Shown piece after piece: positions 15,335 to 25,048 of a DNA stretch of 64,000 bases (the stretch's first letter is position 1; every line of letters begins with the position of its first letter). This DNA comes from Anaerolineales bacterium (lineage in GTDB: Bacteria; Chloroflexota; Anaerolineae; Anaerolineales; UBA4823): contig JANXBJ010000001.1 of NCBI GenBank assembly GCA_025057645.1, positions 492,357-556,356 of the forward strand. Direction: 5' to 3'. The notes under the pieces are model-generated. The model did no database searches and was not told the origin of the DNA. It saw only the letters and a list, made by a program, of their open reading frames with translations. Both the position numbers and the translations under genes were made by a program.

Positions 15335-17356
15335 ATGGCAAGAGAGAAACGAACTCACGAAGATCGGACAGTAGATCCAGCCGCTCAGGAGATGCTTTAC
15401 CGCGCAGACGAGCTGGGGTTGAGTACTGCGTTTACCCGTGTGGATGAGCTCGTGCCTTGCAATATCGGTAGTGCGGGGATGTGTTGCAAACTGTGTGGCA
15501 TGGGGCCATGCCGCTTGACCAAGGATGGGATGACTGGTATTTGCGGAGCTACGATTGACACTATCCAGGCGCGGAACTTCGTACGCGCAGTTGCTGCGGG
15601 CGCTGCGGCCCACTCCGATCATGGACGAGATATGGCCTTTATCTTGAAAGCGGTTGCGAACCGCCAGGCCGAGGGCTACTCTATCAAAGACGTGGCTAAG
15701 TTGCGCATGGTGGCTTCCTACTATGATATTCCAATCCAAGGGAGATCTCCAGAAGAAATCGCCAATGACTTGGCCGACTTGTATATTGCCCAGTTTGGTC
15801 AGCAAACCGGGGAAGTAGTGCCGGCGCGTCGGGCCCCGGCGAAGAGGCAGCAGTTGTGGAGAGACCTCTGTGTGATGCCGCGTGGAATCGACCGCGAGGT
15901 CGTAGAGGCATTGCATCGGACGCATATCGGCGATGACCAAGACCCGGTTCACCTGCTTCAACATGCGGTTCGTACGGCGCTCTCTGACGGGTGGGGCGGG
16001 AGCATGATCGCTACAGATATTTCAGATATTCTCTTCGGAACCCCAGCTCCGCTGCTAGGACAGGCCAATTTGGGTGTCCTGAGGGAGGACATGGTCAACG
16101 TGATCGTACATGGGCACGAACCTACCCTCTCCGAAATGATTGTCGCTGCCTCTCAAGACCCTGGAATCATCGAGTATGCACGCGCTGCCGGAGCCAAGGG
16201 GGTCAATTTATCGGGGATTTGCTGTACTGCCAATGAAATTCTGATGCGCCAGGGCATCCCGGCTGCGGGCAACTTTCTCCATCAAGAACTGGCTATCCTC
16301 ACTGGCGCAGTTGAGGCAATGGTTGTTGACGTGCAGTGCATCATGCAGGCCCTGACCGATTTGGCTGCTAATTTCCACACCAAGATTATCACGACTTCCC
16401 CTAAGGTGCGCATCAAGGGTGCATTACATATTGAATTCGATGAACATAAGGCCTTAACTATCGCCAAGGAAATTCTCCGAGTAGCGATTGATAACTATAA
16501 GCATCGCGGAGAGACTCACATTCCAAAGGTTAAAGAGAACTTAGTGCCCGGTTTCTCCCACGAGTATATTAACTACATGCTAGGTGGGTCTTACCGGGCC
16601 TCTTTCCGGCCCCTCAACGACGCAATCATGGCGGGCCGGATTCGCGGGGTGGCTGCAATTGTTGGATGTAATAACCCGCGCAGTAAGCAAGATTACCTCC
16701 ACACCTATGTAACTCAAGAATTACTCAAGCAAGATGTGTTAGTCGTAGAGACTGGCTGTGGGGCTATTGCCAGTGCCAAACTGGGGCTACTGTTAGGAGA
16801 TGTAGGCCTGAAGAAAGTCGGCCCGGGCTTGCGAGAGGTATGTGAAGCAATTGGGATCCCGCCTGTGCTCCACATGGGTTCGTGCGTGGACAACACTCGC
16901 ATTCTTACGGTCTTGACGCAAATGGTCAGAGAAGGAGGATTGGGGGATGACATTGATCAGATTCCAGCGGTGGGTTTAGCCCCGGAATGGATGAGCGAGA
17001 AAGCGCTTTCCATTGGTGTTTATTGTATGGCCTCTGGCGCTTACGTGATTTTCGGTGGTTCTTCTCCTGTCAGCGGTATGCCCGATCGAGTATCGGACAG
17101 CGATCTGATCCTGCGGTACCTCAGTGAGGGGTGGGAGAAGTTATACGGCGGCAAGATGGAGTTTGTCGCCGATCCGGATGAGATGGTACGCAGGGCGCTT
17201 GAGCATATTGACAAAAAGCGGGCTGCCCTCGGGCTACCAGAGTACGATCCGCAACGATTTGGAAAAAGCGGCGATCAACGAATGCTTGAGTTAGAGAACT
17301 TGCCTCTCACCGAACGTGTCAAGGCGATTTACGGAGCACCAGTAGCAGCTGATTAG
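15335..17356 (+). CDS. acsA: Ni-dependent carbon monoxide dehydrogenase, catalytic subunit (ACS-type beta subunit)
   Basis: A 673-aa anaerobic CODH (cooS family) that interconverts CO and CO2 at a [NiFe4S4] C-cluster. C42 and C50 (C-x7-C) fit the shared D-cluster; C51, C54, C59 and C70 fit the B-cluster. All six expected C-cluster ligands are visible in order: His in VHGHEP and Cys in SGICCTAN, VDVQC, VGCNNP, ETGCGA and YCMASGA. Length agrees with the family (about 630-675). It is followed 11 bp later by acsB, so it should work as the CODH half of the bifunctional complex that channels CO to the A-cluster. Its nickel ATPase CooC is not in this operon but at the right edge of the window. Confidence 0.97.
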   Translation: MAREKRTHEDRTVDPAAQEMLYRADELGLSTAFTRVDELVPCNIGSAGMCCKLCGMGPCRLTKDGMTGICGATIDTIQARNFVRAVAAGAAAHSDHGRDMAFILKAVANRQAEGYSIKDVAKLRMVASYYDIPIQGRSPEEIANDLADLYIAQFGQQTGEVVPARRAPAKRQQLWRDLCVMPRGIDREVVEALHRTHIGDDQDPVHLLQHAVRTALSDGWGGSMIATDISDILFGTPAPLLGQANLGVLREDMVNVIVHGHEPTLSEMIVAASQDPGIIEYARAAGAKGVNLSGICCTANEILMRQGIPAAGNFLHQELAILTGAVEAMVVDVQCIMQALTDLAANFHTKIITTSPKVRIKGALHIEFDEHKALTIAKEILRVAIDNYKHRGETHIPKVKENLVPGFSHEYINYMLGGSYRASFRPLNDAIMAGRIRGVAAIVGCNNPRSKQDYLHTYVTQELLKQDVLVVETGCGAIASAKLGLLLGDVGLKKVGPGLREVCEAIGIPPVLHMGSCVDNTRILTVLTQMVREGGLGDDIDQIPAVGLAPEWMSEKALSIGVYCMASGAYVIFGGSSPVSGMPDRVSDSDLILRYLSEGWEKLYGGKMEFVADPDEMVRRALEHIDKKRAALGLPEYDPQRFGKSGDQRMLELENLPLTERVKAIYGAPVAAD

Positions 17357-17367
17357 GAGGTCTATTT

Positions 17368-19650
17368 ATGTCTCGCTACATAGCAACTCGTGCGATTCGT
17401 GGTGCAAATGCGTTAGTTCGTGAAGCAGAATTGATGCTCAAGCGGGCCATCCAAGAAAAAGGTGGGAACCAGAAAGTTGCTTTTCCCAACACGGCCTATT
17501 ACTTGCCATTGATTTATGGGATGACGGGCATCGCTGTAGAAAAACTTGAAGATTTGGTCCCTGTGATTGAGCATGCCAAAAGGTTGTTGCACCCGATTCC
17601 TGCCGAAAGCCAGTGGACACCTTACTTGGGAGAAGCTCTCGATTGTGGAATGGCGACCTTGCTAGCGGCAGAGGCCATTGAGGCGATTCGCTTTGTATAT
17701 GGATTGCAGCCGGAACGCATGCCAGGTTTCACCCTTGCTGGAGGTACTTCCTATCCTGAGCTGGACTCGCCGAGTAATGGCCGGGTAGGGCATCTTAACG
17801 GTCCAATTGATGACATTCAGCTCCGGGCATGGGGGATTCAGCTCGTTGATGGAAGAATGCCCGGCTTTGCAGCCATTATCGGTGCTGCAAAATCTAATGA
17901 AGTGGCGGTGAAGATCGTCCGTGAATTACAGAAGCGCAACATTCTTTGCTTCCTCTCTGGAAATGTGAATGGGCGGAGCATTATCCATCAGTTGATTGAA
18001 GAGGGGGTGGAGCTTGGTTACGATACCTATACAGTGCCGTTCGGAACGGATACCCTCAGCGCCATATATGCCCTTGGCTTTGCGACCCGTTCGGCGCTGA
18101 CCTTTGGAGGCCTAAAGGCAGGGCAAGCACGTGAGATCTTACTATACAACCGAGAGCGTGTCTTTGCATTTGTGTTAGCTCTGGGAGAGGTGGATGATCT
18201 CAAGTATGCAGCCGCTGCTGGAGCGATCAATTTCGGCTTCCCGGTGATTGCGGACACTGTCATCCCTCAAATTCTACCCACGGGGATCACGAAGTATGAA
18301 CACGTCGTCAGCATGCCCTTCAACGAAATTGAGGGGGCAGATGATCTAGAAAGAGCAGAACGATTAGTTCAAAAATGTATTGAGGTCAGAGGGGTAAAGG
18401 TCAAAATCACCGAAGTGGATGTACCTGTGCCATATGGCTCTGCATTTGAGGGCGAGGTTGTCCGTAAAAGCGATATGCGGGTGGAGTTTGGCGGTAAGTA
18501 CTCACGGTGCTTCGAATATCTTTTCATGGCACCGTTAGAGGAAGTGGTGGATGGTAAGATAGAAGTGATTGGTCCCTCTTATGAACATGTTGAGCCCCAA
18601 GGTCATATGGACATGGGAATCGTTGTCCGGGTTGCAGGGCGAAACATGCAGGAGGACTTTGAGCCAGTGCTGGAGCGACAAATTCACTACTTTATCAATG
18701 GTGCATCGGGGATTCAGCATATCGGCCAGAGAGACATTGCGTGGATTCGGATCTCCAAGAATGCTGCTGACAAGGGGTTCAAGTTAGAGCACTTCGGTAA
18801 GATCCTTCACGCCCGCTATCACTCCGACTTCGGTGCGATTGTGGATAAAGTTCAGGTCACAATTATCACCGAGCCAGAACTGCTTCAGCAATGGCTTGCC
18901 AAAGCTCGGGCGGCTTATGACTACCGCAATAAACGGCTGGCTGATCTAACGGATGACAAAGTGGATGAATTTTACTCTTGTACACTTTGTCAATCGTTTG
19001 CGCCGAACCACGTATGTATTATCAGCCCCGAACGACTTGGATTGTGCGGGGCCTACAATTGGCTGGACTGCAAAGCCTCCTATAACATCAACCCAACCGG
19101 ACCCAACCAACCGATCAAGCTCGGGAAGGTGATTGATCCCGTGAAAGGTTATTGGACCGGCACGAATGAGTACGCAAAGATCGGATCGCACGGTGTCGTT
19201 CAAGAGGTAGCGATGTATTCCATTATGGAAAACCCCATGACCGCCTGCGGTTGCTTTGAGTGTATTGTCATGCTGATCCCTGAAGCAAATGGCGTCATGG
19301 TCGTCAGTCGGGAGGACCCGAGCATGACGCCGGCAGGGATGACGTTTAGTACTTTAGCGGGCCTCGCCGGGGGTGGTCTACAGACTCCTGGGGTCATGGG
19401 GGTGGGCAAATATTTCCTATTGAGCCCAAAGTTCATTTCAGCGGACGGAGGCTTCAAGCGTGTTGTGTGGATGAGCAGTATCCTCAAAGAGACGATGGCC
19501 GAAGAACTAAAGAAGGTTGCGGAGCGGGAAGGCGATCCAGACTTAATTGAGAAAATCGCTGACGAGCGGTACGTGACCACCGTGGAAGAACTGTTGACTT
19601 GGTTGCAGGAGCACAATCATCCTGTGCTGACCATGGAGCCGATGTTCTAG
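17368..19650 (+). CDS. acsB: CO-methylating acetyl-CoA synthase (alpha subunit)
   Basis: A 760-aa bacterial-type ACS that joins CO, a methyl group from the corrinoid protein and CoA. The N-terminal CODH-contacting domain is present, so this is the long bacterial form. A-cluster ligands are C538, C541, C550, C560 and the C627-G-C629 motif (ACGCFEC). Their spacing is identical to the Moorella enzyme (C506, C509, C518, C528, C595, C597) with an offset of 32. AGGAGG lies 8 bp upstream of the ATG. The 112 bp after the gene have no ORF; they include the leader of acsD. Confidence 0.97.
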   Translation: MSRYIATRAIRGANALVREAELMLKRAIQEKGGNQKVAFPNTAYYLPLIYGMTGIAVEKLEDLVPVIEHAKRLLHPIPAESQWTPYLGEALDCGMATLLAAEAIEAIRFVYGLQPERMPGFTLAGGTSYPELDSPSNGRVGHLNGPIDDIQLRAWGIQLVDGRMPGFAAIIGAAKSNEVAVKIVRELQKRNILCFLSGNVNGRSIIHQLIEEGVELGYDTYTVPFGTDTLSAIYALGFATRSALTFGGLKAGQAREILLYNRERVFAFVLALGEVDDLKYAAAAGAINFGFPVIADTVIPQILPTGITKYEHVVSMPFNEIEGADDLERAERLVQKCIEVRGVKVKITEVDVPVPYGSAFEGEVVRKSDMRVEFGGKYSRCFEYLFMAPLEEVVDGKIEVIGPSYEHVEPQGHMDMGIVVRVAGRNMQEDFEPVLERQIHYFINGASGIQHIGQRDIAWIRISKNAADKGFKLEHFGKILHARYHSDFGAIVDKVQVTIITEPELLQQWLAKARAAYDYRNKRLADLTDDKVDEFYSCTLCQSFAPNHVCIISPERLGLCGAYNWLDCKASYNINPTGPNQPIKLGKVIDPVKGYWTGTNEYAKIGSHGVVQEVAMYSIMENPMTACGCFECIVMLIPEANGVMVVSREDPSMTPAGMTFSTLAGLAGGGLQTPGVMGVGKYFLLSPKFISADGGFKRVVWMSSILKETMAEELKKVAEREGDPDLIEKIADERYVTTVEELLTWLQEHNHPVLTMEPMF

Positions 19651-19762
19651 TTTCTCGGGGAAGCTAGGGTAGAATCGCAAATAGATCGAACGCCTTTCCA
19701 TTCTTTTCTTTTGCGCACAACATGCTTTCCTGAGCAAAAGCTGAAAACGGAAGGAGAAAGCG

Positions 19763-20740
19763 ATGCCCGTAGAAATTCCAAAAGAGAAGTGGCCCGGATC
19801 GGTGCTCACAGTCACTCTCGGTGCGTTACCATCGGAAGGGGGTACGCGTAAGCGGGTTGTCACTGTGGGGGGTGAAACCACGTTGCCATTTTTACACTTT
19901 GAGGGGGAGATTCCCAATCCTCCTGTCGTTGCAATTGAGATAAAGGACCGCAAACCTGACGACTGGTCTCCCTTGCTGCTTGAAGCCTGGAAAGACGTTA
20001 TCGATGACCCTGCCCAATGGGCAGCAGCCGCTGAGGCGGCTGGCGCTGACTTGATCGTGCTAGCTCTTAGCCTAACAAATCGCAACGGAGAACCAACAAC
20101 CCCAGAGGAGGCCGTAGCAAACGTCAAAGCGGTTCTTGGTGCGACAGGACTGCCATTGATCGTGTTAGGCCCCGGTCAAGCCGAAGTTGATAACACCCTG
20201 CTGGTTGCTGTATCCGAGGCGACTAAAGGCGAGCGTCTTGCCTTAGGAATATGTGAAGATAAAAATTATCGTACGATTGTTGCCACAGCAATGGCAAACG
20301 GACATCTGGTCATAGCGCGAACGCCGATGGATGTGAATCTGGCAAAGCAGTTGAATATCCTGATTAGTGATATGGGGTTGCCCTTGAATTGCATTCTCAT
20401 GGACCCAACTACTGGGGCGCTGGGCTATGGGATCGAGTACGGGTATTCTGTGATGGAGCGACTCCGGCTTGCTGCTTTGCAAGGGGATAAAATGACCCAG
20501 CTTCCGATGATTGTAACACCCGGCTTTGAAGCGTGGAAGGCCAAGGAATCTAAAGTGGGCGAGGGTGTACCTAAAGCGTGGGGAGATTGGTTAAGCCGGG
20601 CCATTAACTGGGAGACGTTGACCGCATTGACACTTATCGAGGCAGGAGCAGATATTGTTGTCCTCAGACATCCCGAGAGTGTAAAGCGCGTCAAAGCGGC
20701 CATTGAAGAGCTAATGGCAGCTAAGACTCTGGTTTCTTGA
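19763..20740 (+). CDS. acsD: Corrinoid iron-sulfur protein small subunit
   Basis: A 325-aa TIM-barrel subunit (delta) of the CFeSP heterodimer, which carries the methyl group from AcsE to AcsB. The start MPVEIPKEKWPGSVLTVTLG and the block FLHFEGEIPNPPVVAIEIKDRKPDDW are typical of AcsD/CdhD, and PLNCILMDPTTGALGYGIEYGYSVMERLRLAAL is a conserved C-terminal block. Ribosome site GGAAGGAG lies 7 bp before the ATG. It is followed 29 bp later by acsC, as in other acs operons. Confidence 0.96.
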   Translation: MPVEIPKEKWPGSVLTVTLGALPSEGGTRKRVVTVGGETTLPFLHFEGEIPNPPVVAIEIKDRKPDDWSPLLLEAWKDVIDDPAQWAAAAEAAGADLIVLALSLTNRNGEPTTPEEAVANVKAVLGATGLPLIVLGPGQAEVDNTLLVAVSEATKGERLALGICEDKNYRTIVATAMANGHLVIARTPMDVNLAKQLNILISDMGLPLNCILMDPTTGALGYGIEYGYSVMERLRLAALQGDKMTQLPMIVTPGFEAWKAKESKVGEGVPKAWGDWLSRAINWETLTALTLIEAGADIVVLRHPESVKRVKAAIEELMAAKTLVS

Positions 20741-20769
20741 GGATTACCCCATAGTCGTGGAGGTAACCA

Positions 20770-22098
20770 ATGGCCTTGACAGGAATTCAGATTTACAAAT
20801 TGCTACCGCAAACCAATTGTAAAGAGTGTGGGTTTCCCACCTGTTTGGCATTTGCCATGAAGCTTGCGGCCAAACAAGTGGAGCTCTCGGCTTGCCCCTA
20901 TGTTTCCGAAGAGGCAAAAGCTCAGCTGGAGGAGTCTGCCGCTCCACCAATCCGCTTGATTACTTTGAAATCTAATGGTTACGAGGTAAAGGCCGGCAAT
21001 GAGGTAGTGATGTTTCGCCATGAGAAGACTTTTTACAATAAGCCCGGCCTCTTCGTCAAGCTTCAAAGCTCTGCATTGGAAGAGGAAGTCAAAAGCTTGG
21101 CGAAACGAATTCATGATTACTGCGTCAACTATGTTGGGATTGAGCTGCAAGTCGATGGTTTTGCCGTGGAGGACGACACACACCAACCGGATAAGCTCAA
21201 AGCTACGCTGGCAGCGATTCGTTCGGTGAGTAACAAGCCTGTCATGATCTTTTCCGATTATCCTGAGAACTTAGGGCCGGCTTTGGAGCAACTCGATAAC
21301 GAAGTACCCCTTATTGGGTGCGCCACCTCGGATAACTGGGAAAAATTCGCTGACCTCGCTAAACGCTTCAAGGCAGCCCTCGCCGTAAAGGCCGATCAGA
21401 TTGAAACCCTCGCCGAGCTCACAGAGAAGATCAAGGGCAAGGGAGTCGAGGATTTGGTTCTCGTGCCCATGGGCAAGAATCTAGGGCATGAGTTAATGCT
21501 TCAAACTCAGCTTCGACGCCTGGCCCTCAAGGCGAATTATCGCCCTGTTGGCTACCCTACTCTGGCTTTCTGCAGCAGCCAGGCGCAAATGGTTCAAGCG
21601 ATTGCCAAATATGCGGGTTTCCTCGTCCTCGATGCTTTTGCAGAGGACCTACTATACCCTCTGTTAGTCCTGAGACAGAACATTTACACTGACCCGCAAA
21701 AGCCGATTCAGGTTCAACCCGGCTTGTATGAGATTAACAATCCTCAGCCCACCGACCCTGTCCTGGTCACCACGAATTTTAGCATCACCTATTTCAGTGT
21801 GGCCAATGAAGTGGAGAGTTCAGGCTATCCAGCTCATCTTCTGGTGACGGATGCTGAGGGAATGAGTGTGCTAACTGCTTGGGCTGCCGGCAAATTCGAT
21901 GCCGAACGCATTGCGAAGGCAGTACGAGCTGCGAATCTCGAAGAGAAGATCACCCGCAAACGCTTAGTTTTGCCGGGCGCAGTTGCTGTGCTTTCCGGGG
22001 AGGTCGAGGCTGAATTGCCGGGTTGGGAGGTTCGAGTCGGCCCTCGCGAGGCTGTCGATATTCCAAAGTTTTATAAACAGGTCTTACAGGTAAATTAA
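20770..22098 (+). CDS. acsC: Corrinoid iron-sulfur protein large subunit
   Basis: A 442-aa gamma subunit. The N-terminal [4Fe-4S] domain has C17-x2-C20-x4-C25-x16-C42 (NCKECGFPTC ... SACPY), the cluster that reduces cobalt. A TIM barrel follows, and the C-terminal corrinoid-binding region includes TNFSITYFSVANEVESSGYPAHLLVTDAEGMSVLTAWAAGKF. Length matches the family (about 445). It pairs with AcsD and is a substrate of AcsE and of the activator encoded next. Confidence 0.96.
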   Translation: MALTGIQIYKLLPQTNCKECGFPTCLAFAMKLAAKQVELSACPYVSEEAKAQLEESAAPPIRLITLKSNGYEVKAGNEVVMFRHEKTFYNKPGLFVKLQSSALEEEVKSLAKRIHDYCVNYVGIELQVDGFAVEDDTHQPDKLKATLAAIRSVSNKPVMIFSDYPENLGPALEQLDNEVPLIGCATSDNWEKFADLAKRFKAALAVKADQIETLAELTEKIKGKGVEDLVLVPMGKNLGHELMLQTQLRRLALKANYRPVGYPTLAFCSSQAQMVQAIAKYAGFLVLDAFAEDLLYPLLVLRQNIYTDPQKPIQVQPGLYEINNPQPTDPVLVTTNFSITYFSVANEVESSGYPAHLLVTDAEGMSVLTAWAAGKFDAERIAKAVRAANLEEKITRKRLVLPGAVAVLSGEVEAELPGWEVRVGPREAVDIPKFYKQVLQVN

Positions 22099-22125
22099 GG
22101 GCTTGTCAACGGTATCCTCTTCTTT

Positions 22126-24066
22126 ATGACCGTTCACAGAGTGACCTTTAACCACCGGGCTGAGCCAGTCACGGTCAAGAGCGGAACGCTTATCACTGAG
22201 GCCGCAAAACTAGCGGGGATTGACATCCATCAGCCCTGCGGCGGACAAGGACGCTGCGGACGCTGCATCGTGCAAGTGACCGAAGGCAAGGTTCGCCTAC
22301 GCAGTTCCCTGCGCCTTTCGGCAGAGGACTTAAGTTTGGGTTACTGTCTGGCCTGTCAAGCTGTTATTGAGGGGGACATCTCTGTTTTGATTCCAGAGCA
22401 AGAAAGAATCGAGAGGCGGTTAGTGACCGATCGAACTGCAGTGGAAGTCGAGCCGCCACCAACTTACGCTCCAAATCAGCAAACCCTGAAACGATACTTT
22501 CTCACCCTTGAGCCGCCAGATTATGAGGACCAGACAGATGACTTAAGCCGTTTACTAACCCAGCTACGCGTCGATCTGGGTTTCGAGGAGGTTGAAATCC
22601 CGATCACTTTGCTGAAGAAGATCGGCACAGTCTTGAGAGAAGGCAACTGGCGGGTGACCATTTTTTTGGATGTTGTGCCTTGCAGAAACGGCGTACCTCA
22701 CGTCCGAATGGTTGAAATCTTCCCCGAACATTGTGAGGATGATAGCCCGATATGGGGAGCAGCAATTGATATTGGGACAACCACAGTTACCTTATGGTTG
22801 GTGGACTTATGGACGGGAGTGATTCATGCGCAGGTGGCGGAGTACAATGCGCAGATTCGTCGTGGTGAGGATGTGATTTCGCGGATAATCTATGCCGATA
22901 AAGACGGGGGCCTGCAAGAGCTTCAGGAGTTAGTGGTTGGCACCATTAATCAACTGGTCGAAGTAGCCTGTAAACGGGTAAAGCATTACGAGGTAAAACC
23001 AAATGATATTCTCAAGGTAACAGTTGCCGCCAATACGACAATGATGCACTTGTTCCTGGGTGTTCCGCCCAGTTACATTCGATTAGCGCCTTTCATTCCC
23101 ACTTTTAGCCAAGCTCCCATACTGCGTGCGCAGGAAATTGGACTCAAGATTAACCCCCATGCGATTGTGGATTGTCTGCCGGGGGTAGCTAGCTATGTCG
23201 GCGCAGATATTACCGCGGGCGTACTCTCGGCAGGAATGGACGACACCGATAAGTTAACTCTGTTTCTGGATGTTGGTACGAACGGTGAGATGGTCTTGGG
23301 GTCCAAAGAATGGCTGGTTACTTGCGCGTGTTCAGCAGGACCAGCTTTTGAAGGTGCTGGTGTGCGAGATGGGATGCGGGCAACCGACGGAGCCATCGAG
23401 GAGGTGTGGATTAACTCGGAAACTTATGAACCCGACTACCGCGTGATCGGTGGAGGAAAACCGCGTGGTATCTGTGGAAGTGGGCTGATCTCCTTGCTTG
23501 CTGAAATGTTTATGACCGGGGTCATTGACAAGGCAGGTAATCTGAATGCAAATCTTCCAACCCCTCGAATTCGGGAAGGTGAGCATGGAATGGAGTATGT
23601 AGTTGCCTGGGGCAGTGAGACTCAGCATGGCAGGGATATTGTGGTAACTAGGGTAGACATCGATAACCTGTTGCGAGCCAAGGCAGCTATTTATGCCGGT
23701 TTTTTAGTCCTCGCTCAGAGCGTCGGAGTGCCCTTGGAAGAGACGGAACAAGTATTGATCGGTGGTTCATTTGGAAAGTACCTAAACATTGAGAAATCCA
23801 TCCAAATCGGGCTGCTACCTGATCTGCCCTGGGAGAAATTCCATTTTCTCGGCAATACCGCCGTGAAAGGAGCGTATTATGCCTTGTTAACTCATGAGAG
23901 CCGAGAGCGGATCCGCGAAATCGCCGCTAAAATGACCTATATTGAGCTCTCGGCAGATAATGCGTTTTATGAAGCTTTTATGTCGGCTATGTTTTTGCCT
24001 CACACGGAAATCTTGCGTTTCCCGTCAGTGATGGAGGCGATCAGGAGTCTGAGGACACCTCAATAA
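22126..24066 (+). CDS. acsV: RACo-type ATP-dependent reductive activator of corrinoid protein (ferredoxin plus ASKHA domain)
   Basis: A 646-aa protein. Residues 1-95 are a plant-type [2Fe-2S] ferredoxin with C38-x5-C44-x2-C47 and C77. A linker region follows, and then an ASKHA ATPase domain starting with WGAAIDIGTTTVTLWLVDL (about 207) and containing VAANTTMMHLFLG, LFLDVGTNGEMVLG and GGSFGKYLNIEKS. Proteins of this family (DUF4445, RACo) use ATP to return inactive Co(II) corrinoid to Co(I); gene position next to acsCD supports AcsCD as the partner. No good ribosome site precedes the ATG, so translation may depend on coupling with acsC 27 bp upstream. A second paralogue lies at 49902. Confidence 0.93.
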   Translation: MTVHRVTFNHRAEPVTVKSGTLITEAAKLAGIDIHQPCGGQGRCGRCIVQVTEGKVRLRSSLRLSAEDLSLGYCLACQAVIEGDISVLIPEQERIERRLVTDRTAVEVEPPPTYAPNQQTLKRYFLTLEPPDYEDQTDDLSRLLTQLRVDLGFEEVEIPITLLKKIGTVLREGNWRVTIFLDVVPCRNGVPHVRMVEIFPEHCEDDSPIWGAAIDIGTTTVTLWLVDLWTGVIHAQVAEYNAQIRRGEDVISRIIYADKDGGLQELQELVVGTINQLVEVACKRVKHYEVKPNDILKVTVAANTTMMHLFLGVPPSYIRLAPFIPTFSQAPILRAQEIGLKINPHAIVDCLPGVASYVGADITAGVLSAGMDDTDKLTLFLDVGTNGEMVLGSKEWLVTCACSAGPAFEGAGVRDGMRATDGAIEEVWINSETYEPDYRVIGGGKPRGICGSGLISLLAEMFMTGVIDKAGNLNANLPTPRIREGEHGMEYVVAWGSETQHGRDIVVTRVDIDNLLRAKAAIYAGFLVLAQSVGVPLEETEQVLIGGSFGKYLNIEKSIQIGLLPDLPWEKFHFLGNTAVKGAYYALLTHESRERIREIAAKMTYIELSADNAFYEAFMSAMFLPHTEILRFPSVMEAIRSLRTPQ

Positions 24067-24090
24067 TCTCGTTTTAGGGAGGGGTACCCC

Positions 24091-25014
24091 ATGTATATCA
24101 TAGGAGAAAACATCCATATCATTTCCGAACGGGTCAAAGAAGCGCTCAAGGAGAAAAACAAGAAGTTTTTTCAAGAATTAGCCGTCAAACAGGTGGAAGC
24201 GGGGGCAAAGGCTCTGGATTTGAATTTAGGGCCGAGGAAAGCTGATGGCGAAGAAGTGTTCCCCTGGATGGTCGAGACTATTGAGGCAGTGGTCGATGTG
24301 CCTTTGAGTTTTGATACAACCAATCTGGCGGCGATCGAGGCAGGTCTTAAGAAGGTAACGAAGGCGCAGCCGATCATTAACTCGACTTCAGCTGAGCCAG
24401 AGCGGCTTGAAAAGGTTCCTCTTTTGGCTAAAAAATACAACACAAAGCTAATTGCCCTGACTATGGGAAAGAGTGGGATACCGGTGGCGGCGGATGAGCG
24501 AGTTAATATCGCCCTTGAATACCTAATCCCTAGGGCTTTGGAAGTAGGGTTGCCTATCGAAGACTTAATTATCGATCCCTTGGTGCTCACCGTGTCCGGT
24601 TGTCAGGAATATTGTCCCGAGTTAATCGAAGCCATACGGACACTCCAGTATGCTTGGGATCCGCCGCCGATGATTTCCGTCGGGCTGTCCAACGTTTCTA
24701 ACGGCGTACCGAGAGAGAATCGGCCGCTGATCAATCGTGTATACTGTGCGATGTTGATGGGGGTTGGCTTAAGGATGATGATTGCCGATCCACTGGATGC
24801 CAAGCTAAGAGAGACTGTTCGAATTATTGAAGAGCGAGATGCTTCTACCCCGATTGGTCGCCTTTATTTGCGAATCGCTGATAAAATAAGAGAGATGCAA
24901 GAGGTCACCATAGAGGATATAGATTTTGATGATCCTGAGCAAGTGGCTGTTTGGAAGACCACCCAGATTTTACTGAATAAAGTCATTTATGCGGATGGTT
25001 ATCTTGAACAGTAG
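24091..25014 (+). CDS. acsE: Methyltetrahydrofolate:corrinoid iron-sulfur protein methyltransferase
   Basis: A 307-aa pterin-binding TIM barrel of the MeTr family, somewhat longer than the Moorella enzyme (262 aa) through a C-terminal extension. Pterin-site blocks are visible: GAKALDLNLGPRKADGEE, PLSFDTTN, PIINSTSAE, LIALTMGKSGIP and PMISVGLSNVSNGVP, in which the last Asn is the conserved catalytic residue of NVSNG. It transfers the methyl of CH3-THF to Co(I) of AcsCD. The gene lies 24 bp after the activator, with an AGGGAGGGG ribosome site. Confidence 0.95.
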   Translation: MYIIGENIHIISERVKEALKEKNKKFFQELAVKQVEAGAKALDLNLGPRKADGEEVFPWMVETIEAVVDVPLSFDTTNLAAIEAGLKKVTKAQPIINSTSAEPERLEKVPLLAKKYNTKLIALTMGKSGIPVAADERVNIALEYLIPRALEVGLPIEDLIIDPLVLTVSGCQEYCPELIEAIRTLQYAWDPPPMISVGLSNVSNGVPRENRPLINRVYCAMLMGVGLRMMIADPLDAKLRETVRIIEERDASTPIGRLYLRIADKIREMQEVTIEDIDFDDPEQVAVWKTTQILLNKVIYADGYLEQ

Positions 25015-25048
25015 GACTGTCAAAGCGTCCAATTCTTAGGAGGTTCTC

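Noticed and set aside
15266-15964. 232-aa - strand ORF overlapping the start of acsA
   Set aside because: It lies opposite a clearly conserved CODH sequence; the product has no recognisable domain and no ribosome site. Shadow ORF.
19543-20127. 194-aa - strand ORF across the acsB-acsD junction
   Set aside because: Low-complexity Ser/Ala-rich translation opposite two conserved genes; shadow ORF.
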